Shown here in pieces: positions 36,053 through 44,609 of a stretch of 61,256 nt of DNA; the first letter of the stretch is position 1; every line of letters begins with the position of its first letter. This DNA comes from Oscillospiraceae bacterium (GTDB lineage Bacteria; Bacillota; Clostridia; Oscillospirales; Acutalibacteraceae): the NCBI GenBank assembly GCA_031270605.1, contig JAISXG010000055.1, forward strand, positions 1-61,256, given 5' to 3'. The position numbers and the translations under genes are program-made. The notes beneath the pieces were generated by a model that worked only from the letters and a program-made list of their open reading frames with translations, ran no database searches and was not told where the DNA came from.

Positions 36053-36451
36053 TTAACCATTCTTTTTAAAGTCAGCACAATTTTCGCCGGACTTTACCTC
36101 AGAAAGAGTTTTCAGCATGTCTACATACTCATTTGCTTTTGCTTTTTCCTCAGGTGGAAGTGAAGATAGTTTCTTGATAAGCTCCTCATCTTTAGATATT
36201 TTTGGGGCAATGCGGCTTGTCCCAGTTTCGGGGTTAAGCGATCCCATATCATCTGACAACCCCAAAATATAATCGGACGTAACATCATATAAGCGAATCA
36301 GGTCCCGCACGGTGTCGGGGTCTGGATCCGCCATATCTTTTTCATATCGCGATAAAGATTTGTTGCTTAAACCAATCGCACGATAGACGTCCATCTGAGA
36401 CAGTCCCCTTCTTTCCCGTGCAAGACGGAGACGTTGGCCGAAACTATACAT
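36053..36451 (-). CDS. CI-like phage repressor (XRE HTH)
   Basis: 132 aa. HTH (about 6-62): FGQRLRLARERRGLSQMDVYRAIGLSNKSLSRYEKDMADPDPDTVRDLIRLYDVTSDYILG. There is no peptidase domain, so it belongs to the small repressors that are not self-cleaving. It is divergent from the Cro-like gene across an operator array and should keep the lytic promoter off. Confidence 0.88.
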   Translation of the reverse strand: MYSFGQRLRLARERRGLSQMDVYRAIGLSNKSLSRYEKDMADPDPDTVRDLIRLYDVTSDYILGLSDDMGSLNPETGTSRIAPKISKDEELIKKLSSLPPEEKAKANEYVDMLKTLSEVKSGENCADFKKNG

Positions 36452-36476
36452 ATAGATTCACCTCTTCTTAAAAATA

Positions 36477-36505
36477 ATAATAGCACAATTCCTGTATATT
36501 GAGAA
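36477..36505 (-). promoter_or_regulatory. Repressor promoter (PRM-like)
   Basis: TTCTCA (36500-36505), 17-bp spacer, TATTAT (36477-36482) with an extended TG. The weak -35 is itself an operator half site, which suggests autoregulation. Confidence 0.5.
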
Positions 36506-36592
36506 TAAACTTCTCAAAAAATGAGAAAAAACTATTGACTTCCTTGAAAATGAGATATATAATGAGCTCATAACTTCTCGTTTCAAGAGAAG
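36499..36592. promoter_or_regulatory. Operator array of the lysogeny switch
   Basis: Inverted TTGAGAA-n5-TTCTCAA (36499-36517), overlapping TTCTCA-n5-TGAGAA (36511-36527), a TGAGA half site inside the lytic promoter (36551) and CTTCTC-n7-GAGAAG (36574-36592). A further TCTCA-AAA-TGAGA lies at 36816-36828 inside the cro-like gene. The shared half site TTCTCA is the likely recognition sequence of the CI-like and/or Cro-like proteins. Confidence 0.7.
36535..36563 (+). promoter_or_regulatory. Early lytic promoter (PR-like)
   Basis: TTGACT (36535-36540), 17-bp spacer, TATAAT (36558-36563), embedded in the operator array and reading into the Cro-like gene. Confidence 0.8.
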
Positions 36593-36611
36593 CTGGAAAG
36601 GAGGAGCCATA

Positions 36612-36839
36612 ATGAAGCCGGTATATCAGTATCTCCGCGACTTCCGTGAGGATCATGGAATCACCCAAACTCATATCGCAAAAAAGACAGGAAAAACGGT
36701 GCAAAGAATCAGTGCGCTTGAAACAGGGACCATCCGACTGACGGCAGATGAGCTCGTAGAGTTATGCATCATTGGATATGGGATTACCCCTGCAATTTTT
36801 TTTGCCGACATGTTCTCTCAAAATGAGAAGGTTTCATAG
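36612..36839 (+). CDS. Cro-like HTH protein
   Basis: 75 aa. HTH from about 5-60 (LRDFREDHGITQTHIAKKTGKTVQRISALETGTIRLTADELVELC). First gene of the rightward transcript, start behind AAAGGAGGAG. An operator-like palindrome lies in its 3' end. By position it should compete with the repressor. Confidence 0.8.
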   Translation: MKPVYQYLRDFREDHGITQTHIAKKTGKTVQRISALETGTIRLTADELVELCIIGYGITPAIFFADMFSQNEKVS

Positions 36840-36900
36840 CATGTAACCAAACATGAGAAGTACACCTGTCTAATTGTATCGTAAAGGAGGTGTGAAATAC

Positions 36901-37380
36901 ATGGCTAAAAACCCTACGATAGCCGCCCGTAACATGTTTTGTATCGCACGAAAGGCAGCTGCAACGTGCAATGACGCTCTTAACAGCCGAGAAGGTGCCG
37001 CAGAACAGATCGGAATTGATAGAACTCGCTTGGCTCGCATTGAACTCGGAAGTCTGGATCCATATCCAGAAGAAGTCCTATTGATGAGTGATGCCTATAA
37101 CGCACCGGAACTTTGCAACTACTACTGCACCCGTCACTGTCCATTGGGCATCAAAACAGTTCCTCCCGCAGAGATATTACAGCTTGATCGACTGACGATA
37201 AAAATTATTTCTGCACTGGGCGGCGCTGATTACATACCGCAAGCAATTGTGCAAATTGTCAGTGACGGCAAGATAACCGCAGACGAAAGGCCAGAGGTCG
37301 ATAAGATTCTGGCATCTTTACAAAAAATCAGCGAGGCAGCGGCAGAAACGAAGCTGTGGATAGAAAAGAACATTCGGTAG
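36901..37380 (+). CDS. XRE-family phage regulator
   Basis: 159 aa. N-terminal HTH-like part (NSREGAAEQIGIDRTRLARIELGSLDPYPEEVLLMSDAYNAPELCNYYC) and a C-terminal helical part with a CxxxC pair. The CNYYCTRHCPLG segment recurs in clostridial phage regulators. ATG 36901 lies behind AAAGGAGG. It is in the early transcript; a role in the lytic/lysogenic decision is inferred. Confidence 0.7.
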   Translation: MAKNPTIAARNMFCIARKAAATCNDALNSREGAAEQIGIDRTRLARIELGSLDPYPEEVLLMSDAYNAPELCNYYCTRHCPLGIKTVPPAEILQLDRLTIKIISALGGADYIPQAIVQIVSDGKITADERPEVDKILASLQKISEAAAETKLWIEKNIR

Positions 37381-37392
37381 GAGGAAAAAACC

Positions 37393-37602
37393 ATGAAACA
37401 GCAAGAGCAGGCGTGTCCGCTGCAATTGGAAGATCTCCCCGCATTCCTCAGAGTTGAGGAGGTCGCAAAAATTCTGCAGGTAAGCGAATCTCGCGCCTAC
37501 AAAATCATGCGGGAGCTGAACAAAGAACTAGAGCGAAAAGGCAAGATCACGACTGCCGGCCGTGTTTCCAGTAAGTATTTACTTGAAAGAGTGTACTATT
37601 GA
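37393..37602 (+). CDS. Small HTH protein, excisionase-like
   Basis: 69 aa. FLRVEEVAKILQVSESRAYKIMRELNKELERKGKITTAGRVSSKYLLERVYY is the winged-helix pattern of DNA-binding excisionase/MerR-like small proteins. Located 12 bp behind the XRE gene. It is a good candidate for the recombination directionality factor of the integrase, but this is inferred. Confidence 0.65.
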   Translation: MKQQEQACPLQLEDLPAFLRVEEVAKILQVSESRAYKIMRELNKELERKGKITTAGRVSSKYLLERVYY

Positions 37603-37636
37603 CCCGCAATTCCCGCCATTGGCGGTTGAGATACAT

Positions 37637-37705
37637 GCACCGCGGGCAATGGCCAACAAAATTAAAATGTCAAAATGTAGGCAGAAAACACATTGCCTGC
37701 GGTGC
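37637..37705. repeat. 15-bp inverted repeat ahead of the PAPS-reductase-like gene
   Basis: GCACCGCGGGCAATG (37637-37651) and CATTGCCTGCGGTGC (37691-37705) match at 14 of 15 positions around a 39-nt AT-rich loop. No T-run follows, so it is more likely a regulatory or processing structure than a terminator. Confidence 0.5.
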
Positions 37706-37731
37706 GTGATCAGAAAGGAGATGGCAAGCAG

Positions 37732-38799
37732 ATGAAACCTGCATACAAAAGCAAAGTGTACACCGACCGGCCCGCGTATGCGGATTTTGATGCGCCCGCT
37801 AAGTTTGAGGCTATTAAAAGCATAATCGCAAAAAGATTGGTGCAGCATCCAAATGCAATTTGTTCATACTCTGGCGGGAGCGACAGCGATATCATGTTGC
37901 ACCTAATCGAAACGGTGCGCAAAACCTTCGGTCTGCCGCCCGTTCAATATTGTTTTTTTAATACCGGACTGGAAATGGAGGCCATTAAACGTCATGTCCG
38001 CGACATGGAAAAACTGTACGGCGTTACAATAACAGAACATCGCCCCAAAAAAAACATAGTGCGATCTACAAGAGAGCACGGAATACCCTTTATATCCAAA
38101 ATTGTTTCGAGCGGGCTGGAGGGGGCGCAAAAGAAAAACATTCCTCTTTCCATCGCTGAGGAATACGCGACTGCAGAAGACAAGCCGGCGAAGCGCGCGG
38201 AGCTCAAAAAGAGATATCCAAAATGCGAATCAACAATTAACTTTTTATGCGGATGCAATTCTGCCGGGGAGCCTCGACCAGACATTCAGCTCGTCATTGG
38301 CTCGTCAAAATATTTGCTGGATTTCATCATCGAAAACCCTATTCCGTTTCAGGTAAGTAATCATTGTTGCGAAGACTGTAAAAAGCATTTAGCGCACAGC
38401 GTGCAAAAGCCGTATGACATGGTAATCACTGGCGAGCGGCGCGACGAGGGCGGCATGCGGTCAGTGCCGCGCAAGGATAATACGTCAATGTGTTTCTCGG
38501 AATCGGCTGACGGAAAGTACAGACTCCGACCCTTGTTTTATGTGTCGGACGCAGATAAACAGTGGTATAAGGACTATTACGGTATACGCTACTCTGATGC
38601 ATATGAGGTGTATGGACTAACTCGCACAGGCTGTTGCGGCTGCTCAATATCTGCAAGAGCTGTAGAGGATTTAGAAAAGATACGGCCATACGAGCCAAAC
38701 TTGGTAAAGGCCGCATGGAATGTGTTTGGTGACAGTTACAGATATCGCCAGCAGTACAATGAGTACAAGGCATTAAGGAGAAAAGGAGAAATATTATGA
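37732..38799 (+). CDS. Phage PAPS-reductase-like PP-loop protein
   Basis: 355 aa. SGGSDS (47-52) is the PP-loop of the phosphoadenosine phosphosulfate reductase/DndC superfamily, FFNTGLEMEAIKRH the adjacent motif. Cysteines (CGC, NHCCEDCKKH, TGCCGCS) could bind an iron-sulfur cluster or zinc. In sulfur assimilation the family reduces PAPS/APS; in phages the role is unknown, with nucleic-acid modification often suggested by the DndC kinship. It starts the accessory block, and the next gene overlaps it by 4 bp. Confidence 0.8.
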   Translation: MKPAYKSKVYTDRPAYADFDAPAKFEAIKSIIAKRLVQHPNAICSYSGGSDSDIMLHLIETVRKTFGLPPVQYCFFNTGLEMEAIKRHVRDMEKLYGVTITEHRPKKNIVRSTREHGIPFISKIVSSGLEGAQKKNIPLSIAEEYATAEDKPAKRAELKKRYPKCESTINFLCGCNSAGEPRPDIQLVIGSSKYLLDFIIENPIPFQVSNHCCEDCKKHLAHSVQKPYDMVITGERRDEGGMRSVPRKDNTSMCFSESADGKYRLRPLFYVSDADKQWYKDYYGIRYSDAYEVYGLTRTGCCGCSISARAVEDLEKIRPYEPNLVKAAWNVFGDSYRYRQQYNEYKALRRKGEIL

Positions 38800-39068
38800 C
38801 AAACATTATCAAGGTTCAGTTTTTGAAAGGAGGATTTCCATTCGGGAGGGCTTACACCTATTTTACGCCGGAGCCGGTAGCGGTCGGAGACACGGTAGAC
38901 ATAATGACGGACCGGGGCGTCGCAAAAGGCATGGTTACTCAGATTGATGTACCGGAAGCAGAAATTGCCCCATTTAAGGATCGCGCAAAAAGCATCATTG
39001 GAAAAGCAAAGGAGGATAAAACGGATGAACATGGATCAGCAACAGAAAAGCATCCCAGTAGCAATTAA
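38796..39068 (+). CDS. Hypothetical small phage protein
   Basis: 90 aa. KGGFPFGRAYTYFTPEPVAVGDTVDIMTDRGVAKGMVTQIDVPEAEI is a small beta-barrel-like stretch reminiscent of the N-terminal domain of PriA, followed by a charged tail. ATGA overlap with the preceding gene, and overlap of 44 bp with the next. Confidence 0.55.
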   Translation: MTNIIKVQFLKGGFPFGRAYTYFTPEPVAVGDTVDIMTDRGVAKGMVTQIDVPEAEIAPFKDRAKSIIGKAKEDKTDEHGSATEKHPSSN

Positions 39069-39303
39069 AGTCGGAGTTAAGTTTGGTCTCGCGGTATTGA
39101 CATGTCATATGACAATCAAACTGGGTATCCTTGGGCTCGAGACTCTCCAGTCCAGATCCGGAAACCCCGGAGGCGAAATACTTATCGTGCCACTTATGAT
39201 CTTATTGGTTTGGATCGGCTGGACAGCACGAGGAGAGATTTCAGAGTTTAAAAAAAGAATGGAGATGGAGGAGGATGATATCGGTGAATCCGAAAGCGAT
39301 TAA
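39025..39303 (+). CDS. Small phage membrane protein
   Basis: 92 aa with two hydrophobic segments (about 10-38 and 52-70) and an acidic, charged C-terminus. ATG 39025 lies 9 bases behind GGAGG. No known family; overlaps both neighbours. Confidence 0.5.
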   Translation: MNMDQQQKSIPVAIKVGVKFGLAVLTCHMTIKLGILGLETLQSRSGNPGGEILIVPLMILLVWIGWTARGEISEFKKRMEMEEDDIGESESD

Positions 39304-39637
39304 AGAAGTACGCACGGAAGCAGAATCTTTCCTTGGCAAAGAAATAACAGATGCGGAGTGGAATTCTGCCTTTCCGATGGCTCAACGGAAGCTGGATTGC
39401 ATCATTCAGAGGTTCGGGGATGCCAATGGAGAGCGCCGGCAGGCATACTATCTCGGCAGGCTTGTCGGGGAAAACATAAGGGAATCTGCATTTTCGGCGT
39501 ATTTCGAGGCACTTGCCCGGACAAAAGAAAAAGGCCGCTCCCAAGAGGAAACGACCCAGATCATGACAAATCAATTATATACCACAGTGAGCGGAGATGT
39601 CAACCCTGCGATTTTCAGGGAGGAGGAAGCATCATGA
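39284..39637 (+). CDS. Hypothetical phage protein
   Basis: About 117 aa, soluble, helical (TEAESFLGKEITDAEWNSAFPMAQRKLDC...). An ATG at 39275 directly abuts GGAGGAGG, so GTG 39284, nine bases downstream, is the better start. The stop overlaps the ATG of the ATPase gene (coupled translation). Confidence 0.5.
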   Translation: MNPKAIKEVRTEAESFLGKEITDAEWNSAFPMAQRKLDCIIQRFGDANGERRQAYYLGRLVGENIRESAFSAYFEALARTKEKGRSQEETTQIMTNQLYTTVSGDVNPAIFREEEAS

Positions 39638-41604
39638 AATTAAAAACACTTAAGCTTGAAAACTTTCAGGGGATTCGAAGCCTTGAATTCCGGTTTGATG
39701 GAAAAAGCGCCAGCGTCTATGGTGACAATGCGACAGGTAAGACTACACTTTTTAACGCATTGACATGGCTGCTGTTTGACAAGCCCGCCACCAGTGCGAA
39801 AAACTTCACGCCTAAGACAAAGGGGCCGGACGGCGATGTCCATTATCTTGACCATGCCGCAGAGGCACAGTTTGATATTGATGGACGCATTGTGACTCTG
39901 AAAAAAGTATATCATGAAATTTACAAGAAAAAGAAAGGATCCTCCACGGAAGAATTCGACGGGCATGGAGTGGACTACTACATTGACGGCGTACCTACGA
40001 AAGAGCGGGATTTCCAGTTGATGCTGTTTGCTTTCTGTGGCTCTGCAGAAAAAATGAAGATGCTGACAATGCCGGATTATTTTCCGGAGCAACTTCCGTG
40101 GGACACCCGCCGCAAGATATTACTTGAGGTTTGCGGCGATATCGATGATGACATGGTCATCGCGAGCACTCCAGAGCTGCAGGATCTCCCGCAATTGCTC
40201 ATGATGCCTGGCACCAGCGGCCAGAGATACACTGTCGAGGACTACAAAAAGATTGCCCAAGTAACAAAAAGCGATATCAATAAACAGATTCAGGATATTC
40301 CTGGCAGAATTGATGAGGCCCATCGCGCCATTCCCGATACTACAGGGATTGACCCTGAAAAAATAGACACCCGCATTGCGGATCTTAATTCCAAGCGCGC
40401 AGAGCTTGAGCAGCAGAAGGCGCGCATTCTTGCCGGTGATACCACCGCGGCGGAAATCCGGCAGCGAATAGCCGAGGGATCGGCAAAGCTTGCAGAGGCA
40501 AAAGAAGCATATGCCACCCAAAACGCAAACATCAACAGCAGTATCCTCGCGGAAATCAGCAACAAAAAAGCCTCTGAAATAGAGGCGCTTAACAATGCAA
40601 AAGACCACCGAAATGAAGCAGTGCGCAAACAACGCGAGGTTGACCAGATGACCGAGCTGCGCGAGCAGCTTATGAAAGAGTATACCAAAGTACAGGCAGA
40701 AAGATTTGATGCCGGGGCTGAAACCTGCCAAATGTGCGGGCAGCGTCTTCCAGAAGACAACATTCAGCAGCTCCGAGAGAATTTCAATGTACGAAAAAGC
40801 AACCGTCTTGCGGCTCTCAACGCGCGCGGAAATAAGGAAGCCAACAAAGATATGATAGAGGCCGCAAGGTCTTCCATTGCAGAACTTGAGGTTAAGGCAG
40901 TGCAGAAGGAAGCGCGAGCTGCAATCCTGCAAACAGAAATCGAATCCCTGCGCGAAAAGATGGTTACCCCAACCCCATTTGAGCAGACCAACGAATACCG
41001 CACCATTACCGCACAAATTGATGCATACAAAACAGAAGAATGTGAGGCCGGCAACAAAGCGGGAGAGGCGGTAAAGGTTATCACGGATGAAATCCAAAGC
41101 CTGTATGCCGAGATTGAACGTGAAAAAGACCGGAAGGCTATGCTGAGAGCTGCTGCGGGGCAGTTGGAACGCATTGAGGAGCTGAAGCAGCGCGAGAAGG
41201 AACTCGCAGCAAAGTATGAACAATTGGAACATGGTGTTTATCTTTGCGAGCTTTTTACGAAAACCAAGGTATCTATGCTTACCTCCAAAATCAATGAAAA
41301 ATTTAGAAAAGTCAGGTTTCGGCTGTTTGTTGAGCAAATCAACGGGGGGCTCAAAGAAGACTGTGAAGTGATGGTGCCCACAGAAGATGGCAGACTCGTG
41401 CCCTTCGCCTTTGCCAACAACGCAGGCAGAATTAACGCTGGGCTTGAGATTATCGATACCCTTTCCCGCCACTGGGGCATCGAAATGCCAGTGTTTGTGG
41501 ACAACGCGGAAAGCGTGACCAGAATCATCCCAATTGATACCCAAATCATTCGATTGGTGGTTTCCGAGGCAGATAAAAAATTAAGAGTGGAGGTAGGCGC
41601 ATGA
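39634..41604 (+). CDS. Rad50/SbcC-like AAA ATPase with zinc hook
   Basis: 656 aa. Walker A GDNATGKTT (30-38), long alpha-helical coiled coils (about 185-360 and 390-545), CxxC zinc-hook motif at Cys365/Cys368, and a C-terminal ATPase half ending in VFVDNAESVT, where the usual Walker B Glu position reads Asn-Ala-Glu. Rad50-like proteins tether DNA ends and control a nuclease; no SbcD-type nuclease is encoded next to it. It lies in the recombination module, 1.2 kb before recT. Confidence 0.85.
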   Translation: MKLKTLKLENFQGIRSLEFRFDGKSASVYGDNATGKTTLFNALTWLLFDKPATSAKNFTPKTKGPDGDVHYLDHAAEAQFDIDGRIVTLKKVYHEIYKKKKGSSTEEFDGHGVDYYIDGVPTKERDFQLMLFAFCGSAEKMKMLTMPDYFPEQLPWDTRRKILLEVCGDIDDDMVIASTPELQDLPQLLMMPGTSGQRYTVEDYKKIAQVTKSDINKQIQDIPGRIDEAHRAIPDTTGIDPEKIDTRIADLNSKRAELEQQKARILAGDTTAAEIRQRIAEGSAKLAEAKEAYATQNANINSSILAEISNKKASEIEALNNAKDHRNEAVRKQREVDQMTELREQLMKEYTKVQAERFDAGAETCQMCGQRLPEDNIQQLRENFNVRKSNRLAALNARGNKEANKDMIEAARSSIAELEVKAVQKEARAAILQTEIESLREKMVTPTPFEQTNEYRTITAQIDAYKTEECEAGNKAGEAVKVITDEIQSLYAEIEREKDRKAMLRAAAGQLERIEELKQREKELAAKYEQLEHGVYLCELFTKTKVSMLTSKINEKFRKVRFRLFVEQINGGLKEDCEVMVPTEDGRLVPFAFANNAGRINAGLEIIDTLSRHWGIEMPVFVDNAESVTRIIPIDTQIIRLVVSEADKKLRVEVGA

Positions 41605-41846
41605 TTTCAGAAAAACGCAAACAGCTGCAAAAACAGCTCGAAGAATCCATACAAAGCAAGAATCCGTTTACAGGAGCAGCATGTATTGGGCCGTATATGC
41701 AGGAAATTTCAATGGACTTTTCGGAAACGATCGGCCCGATTAACGAGGTGGTTGCACCTTTTTTGATTGCAGTATTAGAGATATACGCTGAAATCAAAAA
41801 GGAGCCAACCATGATATTCAAGGTGGTGGTTCCGCGTGGAAGATAG
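41601..41846 (+). CDS. Hypothetical phage protein
   Basis: 81 aa: a charged N-terminal helix, then IGPINEVVAPFLIAVLEIYAEI, an amphipathic or membrane-touching helix. ATGA overlap with the ATPase gene suggests coupling. No recognised family. Confidence 0.45.
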   Translation: MISEKRKQLQKQLEESIQSKNPFTGAACIGPYMQEISMDFSETIGPINEVVAPFLIAVLEIYAEIKKEPTMIFKVVVPRGR

Positions 41847-42036
41847 CAACAGCGAGATTTTCACAGTCCGTGCTCGCCGATGCAAACGCTGCGGTGGTCT
41901 CCTCACAAGCAAACAAGCCGTTGCAGATGGATATGGCCACGTTTGTAAAATGAAAACCGCTGACGAGAAATATGCGCGGCAACCGATAGACGGGCAATTG
42001 AGCCTGCTGGAATTTGCCGAAAACGAACAAGAATAA
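41836..42036 (+). CDS. DUF6011-like zinc-binding protein
   Basis: 66 aa. RRCKRCGGLLTSKQAVADGYGHVCKMK has the Cys-x2-Cys...G.G..C layout of DUF6011 treble-clef-like proteins found in phages. The tail is acidic. Function unknown. Confidence 0.6.
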   Translation: MEDSNSEIFTVRARRCKRCGGLLTSKQAVADGYGHVCKMKTADEKYARQPIDGQLSLLEFAENEQE

Positions 42037-42051
42037 GGAGGATGCATATAA

Positions 42052-42807
42052 ATGAGTCATTTTGCAGTAGCAGTTATATCAAAAACGCCTGATATTGAGC
42101 AGCTTCTTGCTCCCTATCAAGAGAACAACATGGATAATTGTCCGAAGAGTATAAGGGCGAATATGAAACAGATAGCATTGAACGTGTAAGGCTGCCGGAT
42201 GGAACATATATCAGCCCGTATGATGATCAGTGTTATCGCCCCATCAGCAGAGAGGAGTATGAGTCATTAGACAGCAACGCTCCAAGCATGTCAAAGAACA
42301 CAATGCCCAGTATTTTATTCGTGACATTACACAGTGCAATGGTGAAATCGTTAATGTTCCGTTCAAAGAAGTATTCCCCACTCTAAAGGATTATCTTGAA
42401 GATTGGCACGATGCTCAGTATGACGAAGGGCAGAAAGACTGGGGCTTTTGGGAAAATCCTAATAAAAAATGGGATTGGTGGGAGGTCGGAGGACGCTGGC
42501 ATAACCTTTTGAAAACAAAGAATGCCAAGAAAACAGATCAGTGTAAAATCTCTGAAATTGACCTCTCACCAGACAAGGAAAAATATGACCGGGCACTAAA
42601 GAAGACTATGCAAATCATGAGGCAAGCCTTTGTACTTGGGCGGTTGTCACCCCGGATGGAAAATGGCACGAAGAAGGAAAAATGGGCTGGTGGGGAATGA
42701 ACGATTCCACAAAAGAAAGCATCGTATCTTTCCGAGAAATGTTCCAAAAGATCATTGACGATGCCGACCCGGAGTGGTTCATCACAATCGTAGTCTGCCA
42801 TATTTAA
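42052..42807 (+). pseudogene. Phage hypothetical gene broken by three -1 frameshifts
   Basis: One protein can be followed through three frames. MSHFAVAVISKTPDIEQLLAPYQ leads to DNC; then EEYKGEYETDSIERVRLPDG...; then VNVPFKEVFPTLKDYLEDW and WENPNKKWDWWEVGGRW; then TWAVVTPDGKWHEEGKMGWWG to the stop at 42805-42807. The shifts lie near 42140, between about 42255 and 42285, and before 42640. Each has the sense of one lost base. The intact protein (about 250 aa) is of a type common in Firmicutes phages. It starts behind AAGGAGGATG and is probably non-functional, unless these are assembly errors. Confidence 0.75.
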
Positions 42808-42825
42808 CTAAAGGAGGATTTTATA

Positions 42826-43896
42826 ATGGCCAACACAAAACAAACTGAACAAACCACGGAAATCACCAATGCCGAGCCTCAGAATCAACTCGCTATGAGC
42901 GAAAAATTCACAAATAAGGTGCTGAAGGAATTCGGCGGTAATGTTTCCGGAGCGATGCAGGTAACCGAATACCAGCGGACGCTCATCCAGGGATATTTCA
43001 TCGCCATCGACAGGGCGCTCAAGGCTGCCGAGGATGAGCGTAATCGCAAAAACGCAAGCAACAATGACCACAAATGGGATAACGAGCTTCCCATCAACTG
43101 GAACACGGTTAACCTGAACGATCTCGCGCTCGACTTGGTACACTACGCCCGAATGGGGCTGGACATGATGCAGGACAATATGCTCTTTCCGATTCCCTAC
43201 AAGAACAATAAACGGAACTGGTACGACGTGAACTTGATGGAAGGATACAACGGAATCCGCTATATTGCCGAGAAATATGCGGTAGAGGTTCCTACCGCGG
43301 TCACTATTGAGGTAGTCTATAGCACCGACAAATTCCACCCCATCAAAAAGGGAAAGGAGAACCGCGTGGAAAACTATGAATTTGAGATAACAAACGCCTT
43401 CGACAGAGGAACCATTGTCGGCGGCTTTGCTTACCTCGAATTTTCCGACCCGACCAGAAACGAGCTGATCATCATGTCGATGCGCGACATTGAGAAGCGG
43501 AAGCCGCTATATGCGAGCGCCAACTTCTGGGGCGGGAAGAAAAAAGAAAAGGTCGACGGCAAGTGGCAGGAGGTCGAAGTTGACGGATGGCTCGACGAGA
43601 TGGTGCGCAAAACCATCATCCGCGAGGCTTACAGTGCAAAACACCTACCGCGGGACCCGAAGAAGATCGATGATGCCTACCAGTACATGAAAATCAAAGA
43701 AGCACGGTATGCCGAACTTGAGGCACAGGCTGAGATTGAAATGCATGCAAACACCATCCTTCTTGGCTCTGAACAGACACAACCGACGTTGCCTTCCCCT
43801 GCGGTTATTGACGAGGAAACTGGGGAGGTTATCGATCAACTCTCCGCTGAAGCAGCCACAGCGGAACAGCCCAATCCGGGTAGCCCCACGTTTTAA
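42826..43896 (+). CDS. recT: RecT-family single-strand annealing protein
   Basis: 356 aa. VTEYQRTLIQGYFIAIDRALK, LVHYARMGLDMMQDNMLFPIPYKNN, WYDVNLMEGYNGIRYIAEKYA and RKTIIREAYSAKHLPRDPKKIDDAY follow the RecT core. The C-terminal tail is acidic and variable. It anneals ssDNA during phage recombination, usually with an exonuclease partner; none of the RecE type is adjacent, but an MBL-fold hydrolase follows with a 1-base overlap. Confidence 0.88.
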   Translation: MANTKQTEQTTEITNAEPQNQLAMSEKFTNKVLKEFGGNVSGAMQVTEYQRTLIQGYFIAIDRALKAAEDERNRKNASNNDHKWDNELPINWNTVNLNDLALDLVHYARMGLDMMQDNMLFPIPYKNNKRNWYDVNLMEGYNGIRYIAEKYAVEVPTAVTIEVVYSTDKFHPIKKGKENRVENYEFEITNAFDRGTIVGGFAYLEFSDPTRNELIIMSMRDIEKRKPLYASANFWGGKKKEKVDGKWQEVEVDGWLDEMVRKTIIREAYSAKHLPRDPKKIDDAYQYMKIKEARYAELEAQAEIEMHANTILLGSEQTQPTLPSPAVIDEETGEVIDQLSAEAATAEQPNPGSPTF

Positions 43897-44597
43897 TGGA
43901 GATTAATGTCTATGCGTCTGGTAGCAGTGGCAATGCCTACCGTATCAGTGATGGGAAAACAACACTGCTGCTGGATGCAGGGATCCCTCTCCGGGCTATA
44001 CAGGTCGAATGCGGATTCGTAGTGCGTCAGATGGATGGCTGCCTGATAACGCACGCGCATAAGGACCACAGCAAAGCCGCAGAGGGGCTTGCGCGGCTCG
44101 GGGTGGACATCTACACCAGCGCGGGAACAATTGCGGCGTGTGGACTGACAGGGCACCGAATGCACGCAATAAAGGCACTGGAGGAAGTCACAATAGGAAC
44201 CTTTCAGATCCTTGCGTTTGACGTCCAACATGACGCACCGGAGCCACTCGGCTTTTTGATTACCAGCACAATCACTGGAGAGCGGCTTCTATATTTTACG
44301 GATACTTATTACATCAAGTATAGGTTTGACGGATTAACCCACATTATGGCCGAGTGCAACTATGATGACGAGTGTGTCAGGCGTAGCGTAGACGCCGGAT
44401 ATATACCGATAGAGTTTGTTCCGCGCTTGGTGAAAAGTCACATGTCGCTTGAACACTTCCTCGAAATGCTGAAAGCAAACGATCTGACAAAGGTCAGACA
44501 GATATACCTTCTCCATCTTTCTGATAATAACAGTGACGCAGAAAGATTTAAGGAAGAAACCCAAAAAGCAACCGGCGCAGAAGTTTATGTTTGCTGA
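43896..44597 (+). CDS. MBL-fold metallo-hydrolase (YycJ/WalJ-like)
   Basis: 233 aa. THAHKDH supplies HxHxDH at 53-58; FTDTYY and LLHLSDNNSD give later metal ligands; the N-terminus YASGSSGNAY matches YycJ-type proteins. Members include 5'-3' exonucleases and other hydrolases. In phage recombination modules with RecT it may act as the nuclease partner (inference). Its ATG overlaps the recT stop codon. Confidence 0.85.
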   Translation: MEINVYASGSSGNAYRISDGKTTLLLDAGIPLRAIQVECGFVVRQMDGCLITHAHKDHSKAAEGLARLGVDIYTSAGTIAACGLTGHRMHAIKALEEVTIGTFQILAFDVQHDAPEPLGFLITSTITGERLLYFTDTYYIKYRFDGLTHIMAECNYDDECVRRSVDAGYIPIEFVPRLVKSHMSLEHFLEMLKANDLTKVRQIYLLHLSDNNSDAERFKEETQKATGAEVYVC

Positions 44598-44609
44598 GGA
44601 GGTGAAAAT

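Noticed and set aside
40120-41544. Open reading frame of 474 codons on the minus strand inside the Rad50-like gene
   Set aside because: It is a shadow of the coiled-coil coding region, is rich in Leu/Phe/Cys without domain logic and has no ribosome-binding site.
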